A DNA stretch of 5,973 nt from Bacteroidota bacterium. GTDB lineage: Bacteria; Bacteroidota; Bacteroidia; Bacteroidales; FEN-979. Shown here piece after piece: positions 1-5,968 of this stretch (position 1 is its first letter; every line of letters begins with the position of its first letter). A model generated the notes under the pieces. That model made no database searches. It had not been told where the DNA came from and saw nothing but the letters and a program-made list of their open reading frames with translations. The translations under genes were made by a program, and so were the position numbers. The stretch spans positions 1 to 5,973 of the forward strand of contig JAPLDN010000282.1 in assembly GCA_026391755.1 (NCBI GenBank). Reading direction: 5' to 3'.

Positions 1-320
1 CAGATGTAATTCAAAGTCCCTGCTTCCTGTGCCGGCAGAAGCTCATAGGCCCTCAGAAGTACTATGTAATAAAGATAAGGATTGAGGAGGCCCATAAGTG
101 CCGAATTAAGGATTCCGGCGGATGAGGTTTTCAAGAGCAGGGAAAGTTTCCCCTGGACAAGCAGAATGATAAACAGGGCAATGACGGCTACAATTGAGGA
201 AAACAGAAGCAGTCCGAGGGGGTCCAGGTAACGCAGGCTGAGCTTGAAAGCCGAACCAATGGTTGACCAGCAGGCTATAGCTGCGAAAGCGAAATAATAT
301 GCCTTTTGCTGTAGTTTCAT
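1..320 (-). CDS. EamA/DMT-family membrane transporter, partial (C-terminus beyond window)
   Basis: The frame starts at the ATG at 320-318 and stays open to the left edge, giving 106 complete codons. The protein begins MKLQQKAYYFAFAAIACWST and shows hydrophobic segments at about residues 8-28, 34-55 and 67-90. It then has LLPAQEAGTLNYI, the kind of stretch that opens the fourth helix in drug/metabolite transporter (DMT, EamA domain) proteins. Family members are inner-membrane carriers of about 290-300 residues with ten helices in two repeats, so roughly one third is present here. The substrate cannot be told; EamA proteins move amino acids, sugars, nucleotides or other metabolites. No in-frame ATG lies just upstream, which supports this start. 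The gene is divergent from carbamate kinase, with 81 bp between the start codons. It is a different DMT lineage from the second transporter at the right edge, although both contain NP(Y/F)LY(Y/F) near the third helix. The family is fairly sure, the function unknown. Confidence 0.85.
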   Translation of the reverse strand, partial: MKLQQKAYYFAFAAIACWSTIGSAFKLSLRYLDPLGLLLFSSIVAVIALFIILLVQGKLSLLLKTSSAGILNSALMGLLNPYLYYIVLLRAYELLPAQEAGTLNYI

Positions 321-375
321 GCTTATGGCTGCTTGCCCACCATGCTGCGAAGGGAAGAAAGATTGAAAAAAATCC

Positions 376-383
376 TATTTTTG
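376..383 (+). promoter_or_regulatory. Bacteroidota-type -7 promoter element for carbamate kinase
   Basis: TATTTTTG matches TAnnTTTG exactly and is followed by CA, as is common in Bacteroidota promoters. It ends 18 nt before the ATG at 402, so a transcript would have a leader of only about 10-15 nt. No TTG -33 element is seen at the expected 17-23 bp spacing. The assignment rests on the motif and its position alone. Confidence 0.45.
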
Positions 384-401
384 CAGTATAAACCCTTTGC
401 T

Positions 402-1346
402 ATGAAAAAGCTTGCTGTTGTTGCACTTGGAGGCAATGCTCTTCTGCGTTCCGATCAGAAAGGGACGATAGGGGAGCAGGAAGCAAATGCCTATGCTACC
501 TCCGAGAGTCTTGTTAAACTTATGAAACGTGATTACAACCTGGTGTTAACACATGGCAACGGCCCCCAGGTGGGGAACATTATGCTCGCCAATTCGGCCG
601 GGTATAAAATGTTTGGAATCCCTGAGATGCCTTTGGACATCTGCGTAGCTTATTCCCAGGGGTTTATTGGTTACATCATCGAGCAACAGCTCAAGAACGT
701 GCTCGAAAAGTATGAGATGGAAAGGGATATAATCACAATAACTACCCAGGTGCTTGTAAATAAAGATGATCCCGCGTTCAGGAACCCGACAAAGCCAGTA
801 GGACCATATTATACAAAGGAAGAAGCCGATAAAATCATTGCCGAATCAAATTCGGTTTTCCGGGAAGATCCTCGCGGCAGAGGATGGAGAAAGGTTGTTG
901 CCTCTCCTAAACCACTGGTGATCCTGAATAAAAAAACCATTGAGAAAATTGCCCGCCAGGATAATATTGTAATTGCAGTAGGAGGGGGAGGAATCCCGGT
1001 TTATTATGTTGAACCCAATAAGCTGGAGGGAATAGATGCTGTTATTGACAAGGATCTTGCTTCGGCACTGCTCGCTTCACAGATCAATGCCGATAAATTC
1101 TTTATCCTTACAGACGTCCCTAAAGTCTGTATCAATTTTAACACTCCCCAGGAGAAATCGCTTGACCGCTTAACTATTTTTGAAGCAAAACAATACCTTG
1201 AAGAAGGGCAGTTCCCCGACGGGAGTATGGGCCCTAAGATCAGGGCGGCAATTCACTTTGTGGAAAATTCAGGGAAAGATACAATCATTACCAAGACAAC
1301 CATGCTTGGGATAGATAACGGAGGGACCAGGATTACCCTTGTTTAA
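402..1346 (+). CDS. arcC: Carbamate kinase
   Basis: A complete 314-residue enzyme of the amino acid kinase fold, matching the usual 310-315 residues. It catalyses the reversible reaction carbamoyl phosphate + ADP to ATP + carbamate in the cytoplasm, normally the ATP-yielding last step of arginine, agmatine, citrulline or purine/allantoin breakdown. Visible family blocks are VVALGGNALL (residues 6-15), THGNGPQVGN (50-59), NPTKPVGPYYT (128-138), GRGWRKVVASPKP (159-171), IAVGGGGIPV (191-200), DAVIDKDLASALLA (212-225), LTDVP (236-240) and GSMGPKIRAAI (274-284), with conserved lysines at 131, 217 and 279. The start chosen is the ATG at 402, because MKKLAVVALGGNA is the canonical N-terminus. A longer reading from a TTG at 333 adds 23 atypical residues and runs across the likely promoter. 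No arginine deiminase or transcarbamylase gene is next to it, so its pathway is unclear. Its last 14 bp overlap the convergent small gene. Confidence 0.95.
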   Translation: MKKLAVVALGGNALLRSDQKGTIGEQEANAYATSESLVKLMKRDYNLVLTHGNGPQVGNIMLANSAGYKMFGIPEMPLDICVAYSQGFIGYIIEQQLKNVLEKYEMERDIITITTQVLVNKDDPAFRNPTKPVGPYYTKEEADKIIAESNSVFREDPRGRGWRKVVASPKPLVILNKKTIEKIARQDNIVIAVGGGGIPVYYVEPNKLEGIDAVIDKDLASALLASQINADKFFILTDVPKVCINFNTPQEKSLDRLTIFEAKQYLEEGQFPDGSMGPKIRAAIHFVENSGKDTIITKTTMLGIDNGGTRITLV

Positions 1347-1593
1347 AAACCATTCTTTTTACTTGTATGCCTTCTATTTTCAGGAGTTCATTTTCCAGTT
1401 TATAGAATTCAGCAGCGTCTCCGCATAATTCAAGTAAAATCAGCCCGCAACCTGCACATGCCCCGGGGTCGGGGTTATGCAAACCCAGCCTGGTGCGGAT
1501 AGAACAACCGAATTTTGCCAGCACATTTTGAACCAGGGGTACAGCCCCGGCCCGATCACTGATGTTGATACCAATAACCCAAATATCTTTCAT
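1333..1593 (-). CDS. TM1266-like small ACT-fold protein, cysteine-rich copy B (putative hydrogenase-associated regulator)
   Basis: An 86-residue protein that aligns without gaps to copy A (3277-3534), with 33 of 85 positions identical by eye. Both resemble the TM1266 family, small ACT/NikR-C-like proteins annotated as iron-only hydrogenase system regulators. The shared frame is MK-I--IG--I-DR near the start, RLG-H at 35-39, G-I-L-L-GD at 50-59 and M-FK at the end. Copy B differs in having four cysteines, C30, C46, C49 and C57, with CAGC at 46-49; only C46 is shared with copy A. A metal, Fe-S or redox role is inference. There is no DNA-binding domain, so a regulatory role would need a partner. 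It is the last gene of the hydG unit, 18 nt after the histidine kinase, and its 3' end overlaps carbamate kinase tail-to-tail by 14 bp. No Shine-Dalgarno is seen; the upstream stretch is A/T-rich. The family call is moderately sure because it depends on resemblance and hydG linkage. Confidence 0.75.
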   Translation of the reverse strand: MKDIWVIGINISDRAGAVPLVQNVLAKFGCSIRTRLGLHNPDPGACAGCGLILLELCGDAAEFYKLENELLKIEGIQVKRMVFKQG

Positions 1594-1611
1594 ATCAATT
1601 TAATTTATGGC

Positions 1612-3258
1612 CTAAACAGCAGGGACAATGATTGTTGCAGAAACTCCTCCCTTCGAAGTTATATCAATGCTGCCATCCAGCTGTTCAGCCAGGAGTTTAA
1701 TAATGAACATCCCGAGAGATTCCTGGCTTTTGAGGTCAAATCCGGCAGGGAGTCCCACTCCATTATCGGAAACTTCAAGCTTAAACCCCGACAAACCGTA
1801 TTTTTCCAGTTTTAATATAACAATGCCTTCTTTCCTTCCCGGGAAAGCGTATTTATAAGAATTTGTCAACAGTTCATTCGTAATCAGGCCCAGGGGCAGG
1901 GCCGTCTCAATATTTGCCCGGATATCCTCCAGTTCCATCTCCAGCCTGATTTTTTGACCGCTGAAAGTGCTTGAAATGATCGACACCAGGGATTGAAGGT
2001 AATTTGAAAGAGGCACTTTGTCGAGGTTTTCACTACGGTAAAGATGTTCATGGATTAAGGCCATTGACCTGATCCTGAGTTCAATGTCCCTTACCAGCCT
2101 TTGGAATTCCGGGTCCGGATTTTTTCTTCCCTGCATTACAAGCAGGCTGATGACAATCGCAAGGTTGTTCTTTACCCTGTGGTGGATCTCCTTAAGCATG
2201 ATCTCCTTGGTCTCGGAATTCCTGATCTGCAGGGCTTCAAGTTCTTTCTCCTTGGAACGGTCTCTTGTAACTACCATTACCTGTTCAACCCTGTTGCTCC
2301 TGATCATAGGGATTTTCCTGGTCTCAAGAAAAACATTCTTTCCCTTATATTCAATATTCATTTCCGCGATGGAAATCCTGCCTGTTTCAAAGACGTTTTT
2401 AATGTTTTCGATTTCATCTTCACCGATAAAGGGAAATGAATCGTTAAGGTTCATATTGGTTAATTCTTCACCAAGGCCTGCCTCCTTTGCAAGCAGTTTA
2501 AGGGTGGAGTTTACCATGATAATATTCATGTCCCTGTCAAAAACAACCACCCAGTCGGGAAAACTATCAAGGGCTTCATGATATTTTCTTTCGGAGCGAA
2601 GTAATTCTTCTTCAGCCTCTTTACGATCCCTTATCTCAAGTATAAGTTTATGGTAGTTTTCAGTAAGTGCCTTCTGATGTAAAAAATTTTTCCAGTTAAG
2701 GTTCTGGAAAATATAAGAAATGAAAAATCCAAGCGAGGTTACCGATACAACAAAGAATAGATGGTTCAGAAAAAGGTTTGGCAGTGTATAACTGCGGTTT
2801 ATCAGCGATGCGAGGACATAAGCCAGCAGTTGCATTGCATTAAGGATGATAAGATCCCAGAAACGAATTCGGTAAAAAGTGTGCATCCCGATCATGACCA
2901 GCATCACCCAGGCATAAAAATAGTTATACCCCCGGCTGGTGATATCGGAAGTCACGCCAACGTAAAATATCGCAATGCATGAAATCAGGTTTAAGATAAT
3001 AAAAATAAGGGAAAGGTGATTGCGCAGGGGTTTTATGAAAAGGGCCACCAGGGAAAGCAGCAGTGTGGGAACAATAAGCCCGAACCTTAAAAAATATTGT
3101 TGTTCGGGCAGGTTACCAAACAATGATCGATTAACAATGGCATACGCTACAAAAAGAAGGAGGGTAACGGAAAGGGCAACTTTCATACTTGGAATTGAGG
3201 AAGACAGGTAAAATTCCTGGAATTCCTTATCCAATTCTTTTCGCGACTTCTGCTCCAT
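1612..3258 (-). CDS. Membrane-bound PAS sensor histidine kinase, HisKA_2 type (orphan)
   Basis: A 548-residue sensor kinase. About six hydrophobic helices fill residues 24-184 (roughly 24-44, 55-76, 81-101, 112-129, 131-153, 161-184), with no large periplasmic domain. A charged, likely coiled-coil linker follows (195-228), then a PAS-like domain (about 225-335, with FPDWVVVFDRDMNIIMVN). The catalytic part is of the HisKA_2 class: H-box LKEIHHRVKNNL at 355-366, with H360 the probable phosphoacceptor, N-box ITNELLTNSYKYAF at 459-472 and G-box SDNGVGLP at 497-504. It should therefore autophosphorylate and pass phosphate to a response regulator, but none is in the window. The start ATG lies 18 nt after the preceding TM1266-like gene and the stop 18 nt before the next one, so it is almost certainly co-transcribed with both and with hydG. 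The signal is unknown; a few-helix membrane sensor plus PAS could sense membrane redox state or a small ligand, which is inference. Confidence 0.93.
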   Translation of the reverse strand: MEQKSRKELDKEFQEFYLSSSIPSMKVALSVTLLLFVAYAIVNRSLFGNLPEQQYFLRFGLIVPTLLLSLVALFIKPLRNHLSLIFIILNLISCIAIFYVGVTSDITSRGYNYFYAWVMLVMIGMHTFYRIRFWDLIILNAMQLLAYVLASLINRSYTLPNLFLNHLFFVVSVTSLGFFISYIFQNLNWKNFLHQKALTENYHKLILEIRDRKEAEEELLRSERKYHEALDSFPDWVVVFDRDMNIIMVNSTLKLLAKEAGLGEELTNMNLNDSFPFIGEDEIENIKNVFETGRISIAEMNIEYKGKNVFLETRKIPMIRSNRVEQVMVVTRDRSKEKELEALQIRNSETKEIMLKEIHHRVKNNLAIVISLLVMQGRKNPDPEFQRLVRDIELRIRSMALIHEHLYRSENLDKVPLSNYLQSLVSIISSTFSGQKIRLEMELEDIRANIETALPLGLITNELLTNSYKYAFPGRKEGIVILKLEKYGLSGFKLEVSDNGVGLPAGFDLKSQESLGMFIIKLLAEQLDGSIDITSKGGVSATIIVPAV

Positions 3259-3276
3259 TACTGAAATCTTTCTGCC

Positions 3277-3534
3277 TCAGGTTTTAAATATCATATGCTG
3301 AATTTCGAGGCCGCCTATTTCTTTAAGTTTTTCCTCAAATAAGTCAAATTCATCAGGGTCCCCGCTCAGGTGAAGAACGATTACCCCGGTTCTGCTGCAT
3401 ACATCCTCGTTGACTTCATGAAAGCCAAGTCTTGATTTGATAAGGTGTGCATATGCTGAGAGCACTCCCTGTGTAAGCCCGGCCTCTTTGATACGATCGG
3501 TTATCAGCAAGCCAATAATGCGGATCTCTTTCAT
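3277..3534 (-). CDS. TM1266-like small ACT-fold protein, copy A (putative [FeFe]-hydrogenase system regulator)
   Basis: An 85-residue protein immediately downstream of hydG, with a 9-nt gap. Its pattern is an opening strand KEIRIIGLLITDR, a helix (about 17-30), the strand KSRLGFH (33-39), a strand VIVLHLSGD (51-59), a helix (61-73) and a closing strand LEIQHMIFK. This is the beta-alpha-beta-beta-alpha-beta order of an ACT-like domain, as in the TM1266 family of proteins found beside [FeFe]-hydrogenase genes. That family is called a regulator in databases, but its mechanism is not established as far as I know. Only one cysteine, C46, is present, shared with copy B along with H39 and R35. The linkage to hydG supports a role in making or controlling hydrogenase. 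The start is the ATG at 3534 and no good Shine-Dalgarno is seen. A single ACT-like domain of this size would be expected to work as a dimer or with a partner, which is inference. Confidence 0.82.
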   Translation of the reverse strand: MKEIRIIGLLITDRIKEAGLTQGVLSAYAHLIKSRLGFHEVNEDVCSRTGVIVLHLSGDPDEFDLFEEKLKEIGGLEIQHMIFKT

Positions 3535-3543
3535 GTTCCAAAC

Positions 3544-4974
3544 TTAAAAATACAAATCACGTTTCCCTTCCTTCACCAGATCAAGTTTTTCGGTCAGGCT
3601 GTTTTTGAATGAATCTTCATCCATTTCAGCCAGTTTTTTCTGAATGAGATTATAACCCATCACCCTGGTTGCTTCCGGGGCGTAATCTTCAAGATATTCG
3701 GCCAGGGTAAGCAAAGCATTCGGCTGGCAGAACTTTTTTATGAAGCCAGGTACCGAAAATTCCATAAAATGTTCCCCGGTGCGCCCCCTCCTGTAACAGG
3801 AAGTGCAGAAAGAAGGGATATAATCATGCTGGATAAGTTCTTCCATTATTTCGTTGAGGCTGCGGTTATCGTTGATCTGGAATTGTTCCATATCTATATC
3901 CTGGGCCCCGGCTTGTTCCTGTTTAGCATAACCGCCCATTTCAATGTTAGTTCCACCGTCGATCTGGGAAACTCCGAACTGCAATATCTCGTCGCGTATG
4001 GATGCAGGTTCACGTGCGGTAAGGATAAGACCGGTATAAGGCACTGCAAGCCTCAGAATAGCTACCAGCCGGGTGAATTCAGCATCACTAACAATATGCG
4101 ATTTGTCAATGTTAAGCTGGGAGGCATATTGTATCCTGGGGAAAGAAATGGTATGCGGTCCTACGTTATACACCGCTTCAAAATGGTTAGTATGCCTAAC
4201 CAGGCCCAGAACCTCAAATCTCCAGTCGTAAAGTCCGAATAGGGCGCCAATCCCAACGTCGTCTATCCCTGCTTCCTGTGCGCGGTCAAGTGCGGTGAGC
4301 CTCCATTCGTAATTCCGTTTAATTCCACCAAGATGCACCTTTGCGTAGGTTTCTTCATGATAAGTTTCCTGGAACACCTGGTAAGTGCCTATTTTAGAGT
4401 CTTTTATAATGCGAAAGCCATCAATATCCATTGGAGCGGCATTAATATTGACCCTGCGGATCTCTCCCGGACCACTATGCACCGAGTACACTATCCTGAC
4501 TGTTTCGGCAATAAACCTCGCATCATACGTCGGATGTTCCCCATAAACAAGAATAAGGCGCTTTTGTCCTGCATCCTCGAGCGCTTTCACCTGGGCGACT
4601 AAGTCTTCGTTTGTAAGTGTTATACGTCGTATGGCTTTGTTCGTTGATTTAAATCCGCAGTAAGCACATTTATTGATACACAGGTTCCCTATATACAGTG
4701 GAGCAAACAGAACTATTCTCTGGCCGTAAACCTTCTCTTTAAGTATTTTAGCGCCTTCCTTGATTTCTTCGACCAGCCCGGGATCGGAAGCCTGGACCAG
4801 AACGGCAGTTTCTTCCATGGTGAGCCTTTGCTTGTCGAGGGATTTGGAGATTATTCCCCTCACTCTTTCTTTCGAAGGCTTTGCATTATTGATGAAACCC
4901 CATATTTCTTCAGGATCTATGAAGGGTTTCATACGCTGATCCTTAATTTTTAATCGTTCAGGTTTAAATAGCAT
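3544..4974 (-). CDS. hydG: [FeFe]-hydrogenase H-cluster radical SAM maturase HydG (tyrosine lyase)
   Basis: A complete protein of 476 residues, near the usual 465-475. HydG cleaves tyrosine with S-adenosylmethionine to give p-cresol and dehydroglycine, then yields CO and cyanide bound to iron and cysteine, the precursor for the H-cluster 2Fe subsite. Seen here are the radical SAM cluster motif CX3CX2C (C99, C103, C106 in CINKCAYCGF), VNINAAPMD (175-183), VFQETYHEETY (200-210) and VGPHTISFPRI (271-281); H274 may be the iron-ligating histidine described for HydG. There is also a C-terminal CX2CX22C (C390, C393, C416) that holds the auxiliary cluster with the dangler iron. This C-terminal motif separates HydG from the related ThiH and HydE. 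All catalytic motifs are intact. It is the first gene of a tight four-gene unit. M15 (4932-4930) is a possible alternative start because AAGGA lies 7 nt before it, giving 462 residues. HydE and HydF are not in the window. Confidence 0.96.
   Translation of the reverse strand: MLFKPERLKIKDQRMKPFIDPEEIWGFINNAKPSKERVRGIISKSLDKQRLTMEETAVLVQASDPGLVEEIKEGAKILKEKVYGQRIVLFAPLYIGNLCINKCAYCGFKSTNKAIRRITLTNEDLVAQVKALEDAGQKRLILVYGEHPTYDARFIAETVRIVYSVHSGPGEIRRVNINAAPMDIDGFRIIKDSKIGTYQVFQETYHEETYAKVHLGGIKRNYEWRLTALDRAQEAGIDDVGIGALFGLYDWRFEVLGLVRHTNHFEAVYNVGPHTISFPRIQYASQLNIDKSHIVSDAEFTRLVAILRLAVPYTGLILTAREPASIRDEILQFGVSQIDGGTNIEMGGYAKQEQAGAQDIDMEQFQINDNRSLNEIMEELIQHDYIPSFCTSCYRRGRTGEHFMEFSVPGFIKKFCQPNALLTLAEYLEDYAPEATRVMGYNLIQKKLAEMDEDSFKNSLTEKLDLVKEGKRDLYF
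4940..4944 (-). promoter_or_regulatory. Possible Shine-Dalgarno for an internal hydG start
   Basis: On the minus strand AAGGA lies 7 nt before the ATG at 4932-4930, which encodes M15 of the long HydG reading. Most genes here lack such a site, so it may mark the true start (MKPFIDPEEIW). It could equally be chance inside the longer coding frame. Confidence 0.3.
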
Positions 4975-5008
4975 ATCTGGTTAATTGCGGGCAGTCTATA
5001 CCTGATTA

Positions 5009-5016
5009 CAAAGGTA
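5009..5016 (-). promoter_or_regulatory. Bacteroidota-type -7 promoter element of the hydG operon
   Basis: On the minus strand TACCTTTG matches TAnnTTTG exactly and lies 34 nt before the longer hydG start, predicting a leader of about 25-30 nt. Exactly 19 bp further upstream (5036-5038) the minus strand reads TTC, two of three bases of the usual TTG -33 element. That triplet lies inside the 7-bp tandem repeat. Confidence 0.5.
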
Positions 5017-5026
5017 CTAAAAGATG

Positions 5027-5075
5027 GTGAATAGTGAACGGTGAACTGTGAGCCATGAGCCATGAGGGATCAGGA
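5027..5075. repeat. 7-bp short tandem repeat, six clear units plus one degenerate
   Basis: Consecutive heptamers on the plus strand are GTGAATA, GTGAACG, GTGAACT, GTGAGCC, ATGAGCC, ATGAGGG and the weaker ATCAGGA. The shared core is RTGAR followed by two variable bases. The array lies between the second transporter and hydG. Its last units run into the transporter's stop codon (5072-5070), and its left end covers the -33 region of the hydG promoter. Neighbouring units resemble each other more than distant ones, as expected from slippage or unequal exchange. Confidence 0.8.
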
Positions 5076-5963
5076 GGGTTTATTTCTTTCACTCAGGTAA
5101 ACTCCTCCGATTACAAGAATAATCCCGGCGATCTTTTGAGCCGTAAATGGTTCCGAAATAAGAAAAAATGAGAAAAAAGCCGTGAAGACAGGGATCAGGT
5201 TTGAGTATATGTTAGCCTTGCCGATGCCGATTTCTTTCACTGTTTTGGCAAAGAAAACGAAAGCGAGGGAAGAGGCAAAAACCGACAGGAAGAGGAAGGA
5301 TGAAATAATATGATAATTAAAGCGGACTCCTTTAATCCCGTTTCTCTCAAATATCAGGAATAATGGGAGGAACAAAAGGGCTCCGATAATGTTTTGCCAG
5401 GCAACGAGGGTCACTGGCGAATATTTTTGAGTGAGTTTCTTCAGGAATACTGAAAAGACAAGTGCCGACATCACTGCTCCGAAAAGCGCAAGCACACCTT
5501 TACCTTCGCCAGAGAAAGAGAGGTCACGGGAGACCAGCATGATCGCCACCCCGCTGAAAGAAACGAAGATGCCAAAAATATTCAGCCTGGAGATTTTTTC
5601 ATGGAAAGTCAGCCAGGCTATGATAGGTGAAAAAACCGGGATGGTCGCTATTATGACACTTGAAACCGTGGCAGAAGTAAATTTAACCCCGAAATTCTCC
5701 CCGAGAAAATACAGGAATGGATTAAACACTGCGCTTCCAAGAAGCAGCCACAGGTCTTCGCGACGGATCCGCTCAAACCTTCCTGAAACAATCATCAGCA
5801 GGAACAGAAATGCCGAAGATATCAACAGGCGGACAAAGATTATGGTGACAGGTTGAAAAAAAGCAAGCAGGCCGGATGTCCAGACAAAGGACATGCCCCA
5901 GAACAGCATGGCTGCCAGTGCATAAAAATGTACAGGTATCTTAATGATTTTCACCGCCTGCAA
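5070..5963 (-). CDS. EamA/DMT-family membrane transporter (start uncertain, possibly beyond the window edge)
   Basis: An inner-membrane protein of about 295 residues with roughly ten hydrophobic helices arranged as two EamA repeats. The first repeat contains HFYALAAMLFWGMSFVWTSG (12-31), FNPFLYFLGENFGVKFTSAT (80-99) and PVFSPIIAWLTFHEKIS (109-125). The second runs from about 155 and includes NIYSNLIPVFTAFFSFFLIS (251-270) and EPFTAQKIAGIILVIGGVYLS (271-291). This length and layout are standard for DMT carriers or exporters of small metabolites; the substrate cannot be assigned. The listed start is a TTG (5963) that overlaps a -7 promoter-like motif. A GTG at 5954 giving MKIIKIPVHFYA is at least as likely, and the frame is open up to the window edge, so an upstream start cannot be excluded. 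It reads in the same direction as hydG, 95 bp upstream, but hydG appears to have its own promoter, so shared transcription is uncertain. Confidence 0.9.
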   Translation of the reverse strand: MQAVKIIKIPVHFYALAAMLFWGMSFVWTSGLLAFFQPVTIIFVRLLISSAFLFLLMIVSGRFERIRREDLWLLLGSAVFNPFLYFLGENFGVKFTSATVSSVIIATIPVFSPIIAWLTFHEKISRLNIFGIFVSFSGVAIMLVSRDLSFSGEGKGVLALFGAVMSALVFSVFLKKLTQKYSPVTLVAWQNIIGALLFLPLFLIFERNGIKGVRFNYHIISSFLFLSVFASSLAFVFFAKTVKEIGIGKANIYSNLIPVFTAFFSFFLISEPFTAQKIAGIILVIGGVYLSERNKPS

Positions 5964-5968
5964 AAGTA
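5961..5968 (-). promoter_or_regulatory. Bacteroidota-type -7 motif at the start of the second transporter
   Basis: On the minus strand TACTTTTG matches TAnnTTTG and is followed by CA. A transcript from it would start near 5955, almost at the GTG at 5954, implying a leaderless or very short-leader message. If the true start lies beyond the window edge, the motif is only coding sequence. The -33 region is outside the window. Confidence 0.35.

Noticed and set aside
333..401. A 23-residue N-terminal extension of carbamate kinase from a TTG start at 333
   Set aside because: MKKLAVVALGGNA at 402 is the normal N-terminus, the extra residues have no family resemblance, and the stretch contains an exact -7 promoter motif.
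402..1346. Carbamate kinase as a supplier of carbamoyl phosphate for hydrogenase cyanide ligands
   Set aside because: Carbamoyl phosphate is used by HypF for [NiFe] enzymes. HydG makes CO and cyanide from tyrosine, and no hyp genes are present here.
1333..1593. Copy B as a small ferredoxin because of its cysteines
   Set aside because: Its four cysteines do not form a ferredoxin CxxCxxC pattern, and it aligns end to end with the cysteine-poor copy A.
1477..2581. Plus-strand open frames inside the histidine kinase and copy B genes
   Set aside because: They lie opposite well-supported minus-strand genes, show no recognisable domains and read as frame shadows.
17..4275. A 16-bp identical string (TCCCTGCTTCCTGTGC) near 17-32 and again near 4266-4281
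   Set aside because: Both copies encode the reverse-strand residues AQEAG in unrelated proteins (a transporter and HydG). Shared codon choice explains it better than a dispersed repeat.
3769..4602. Plus-strand open frames opposite hydG (157 and 89 codons)
   Set aside because: The minus-strand frame encodes HydG with all its cysteine motifs; the opposite frames have no family features.
5027..5075. The 7-bp array as a CRISPR array or attachment site
   Set aside because: The units are only 7 bp, contiguous and without unique spacers, and there are no cas or integrase genes nearby.
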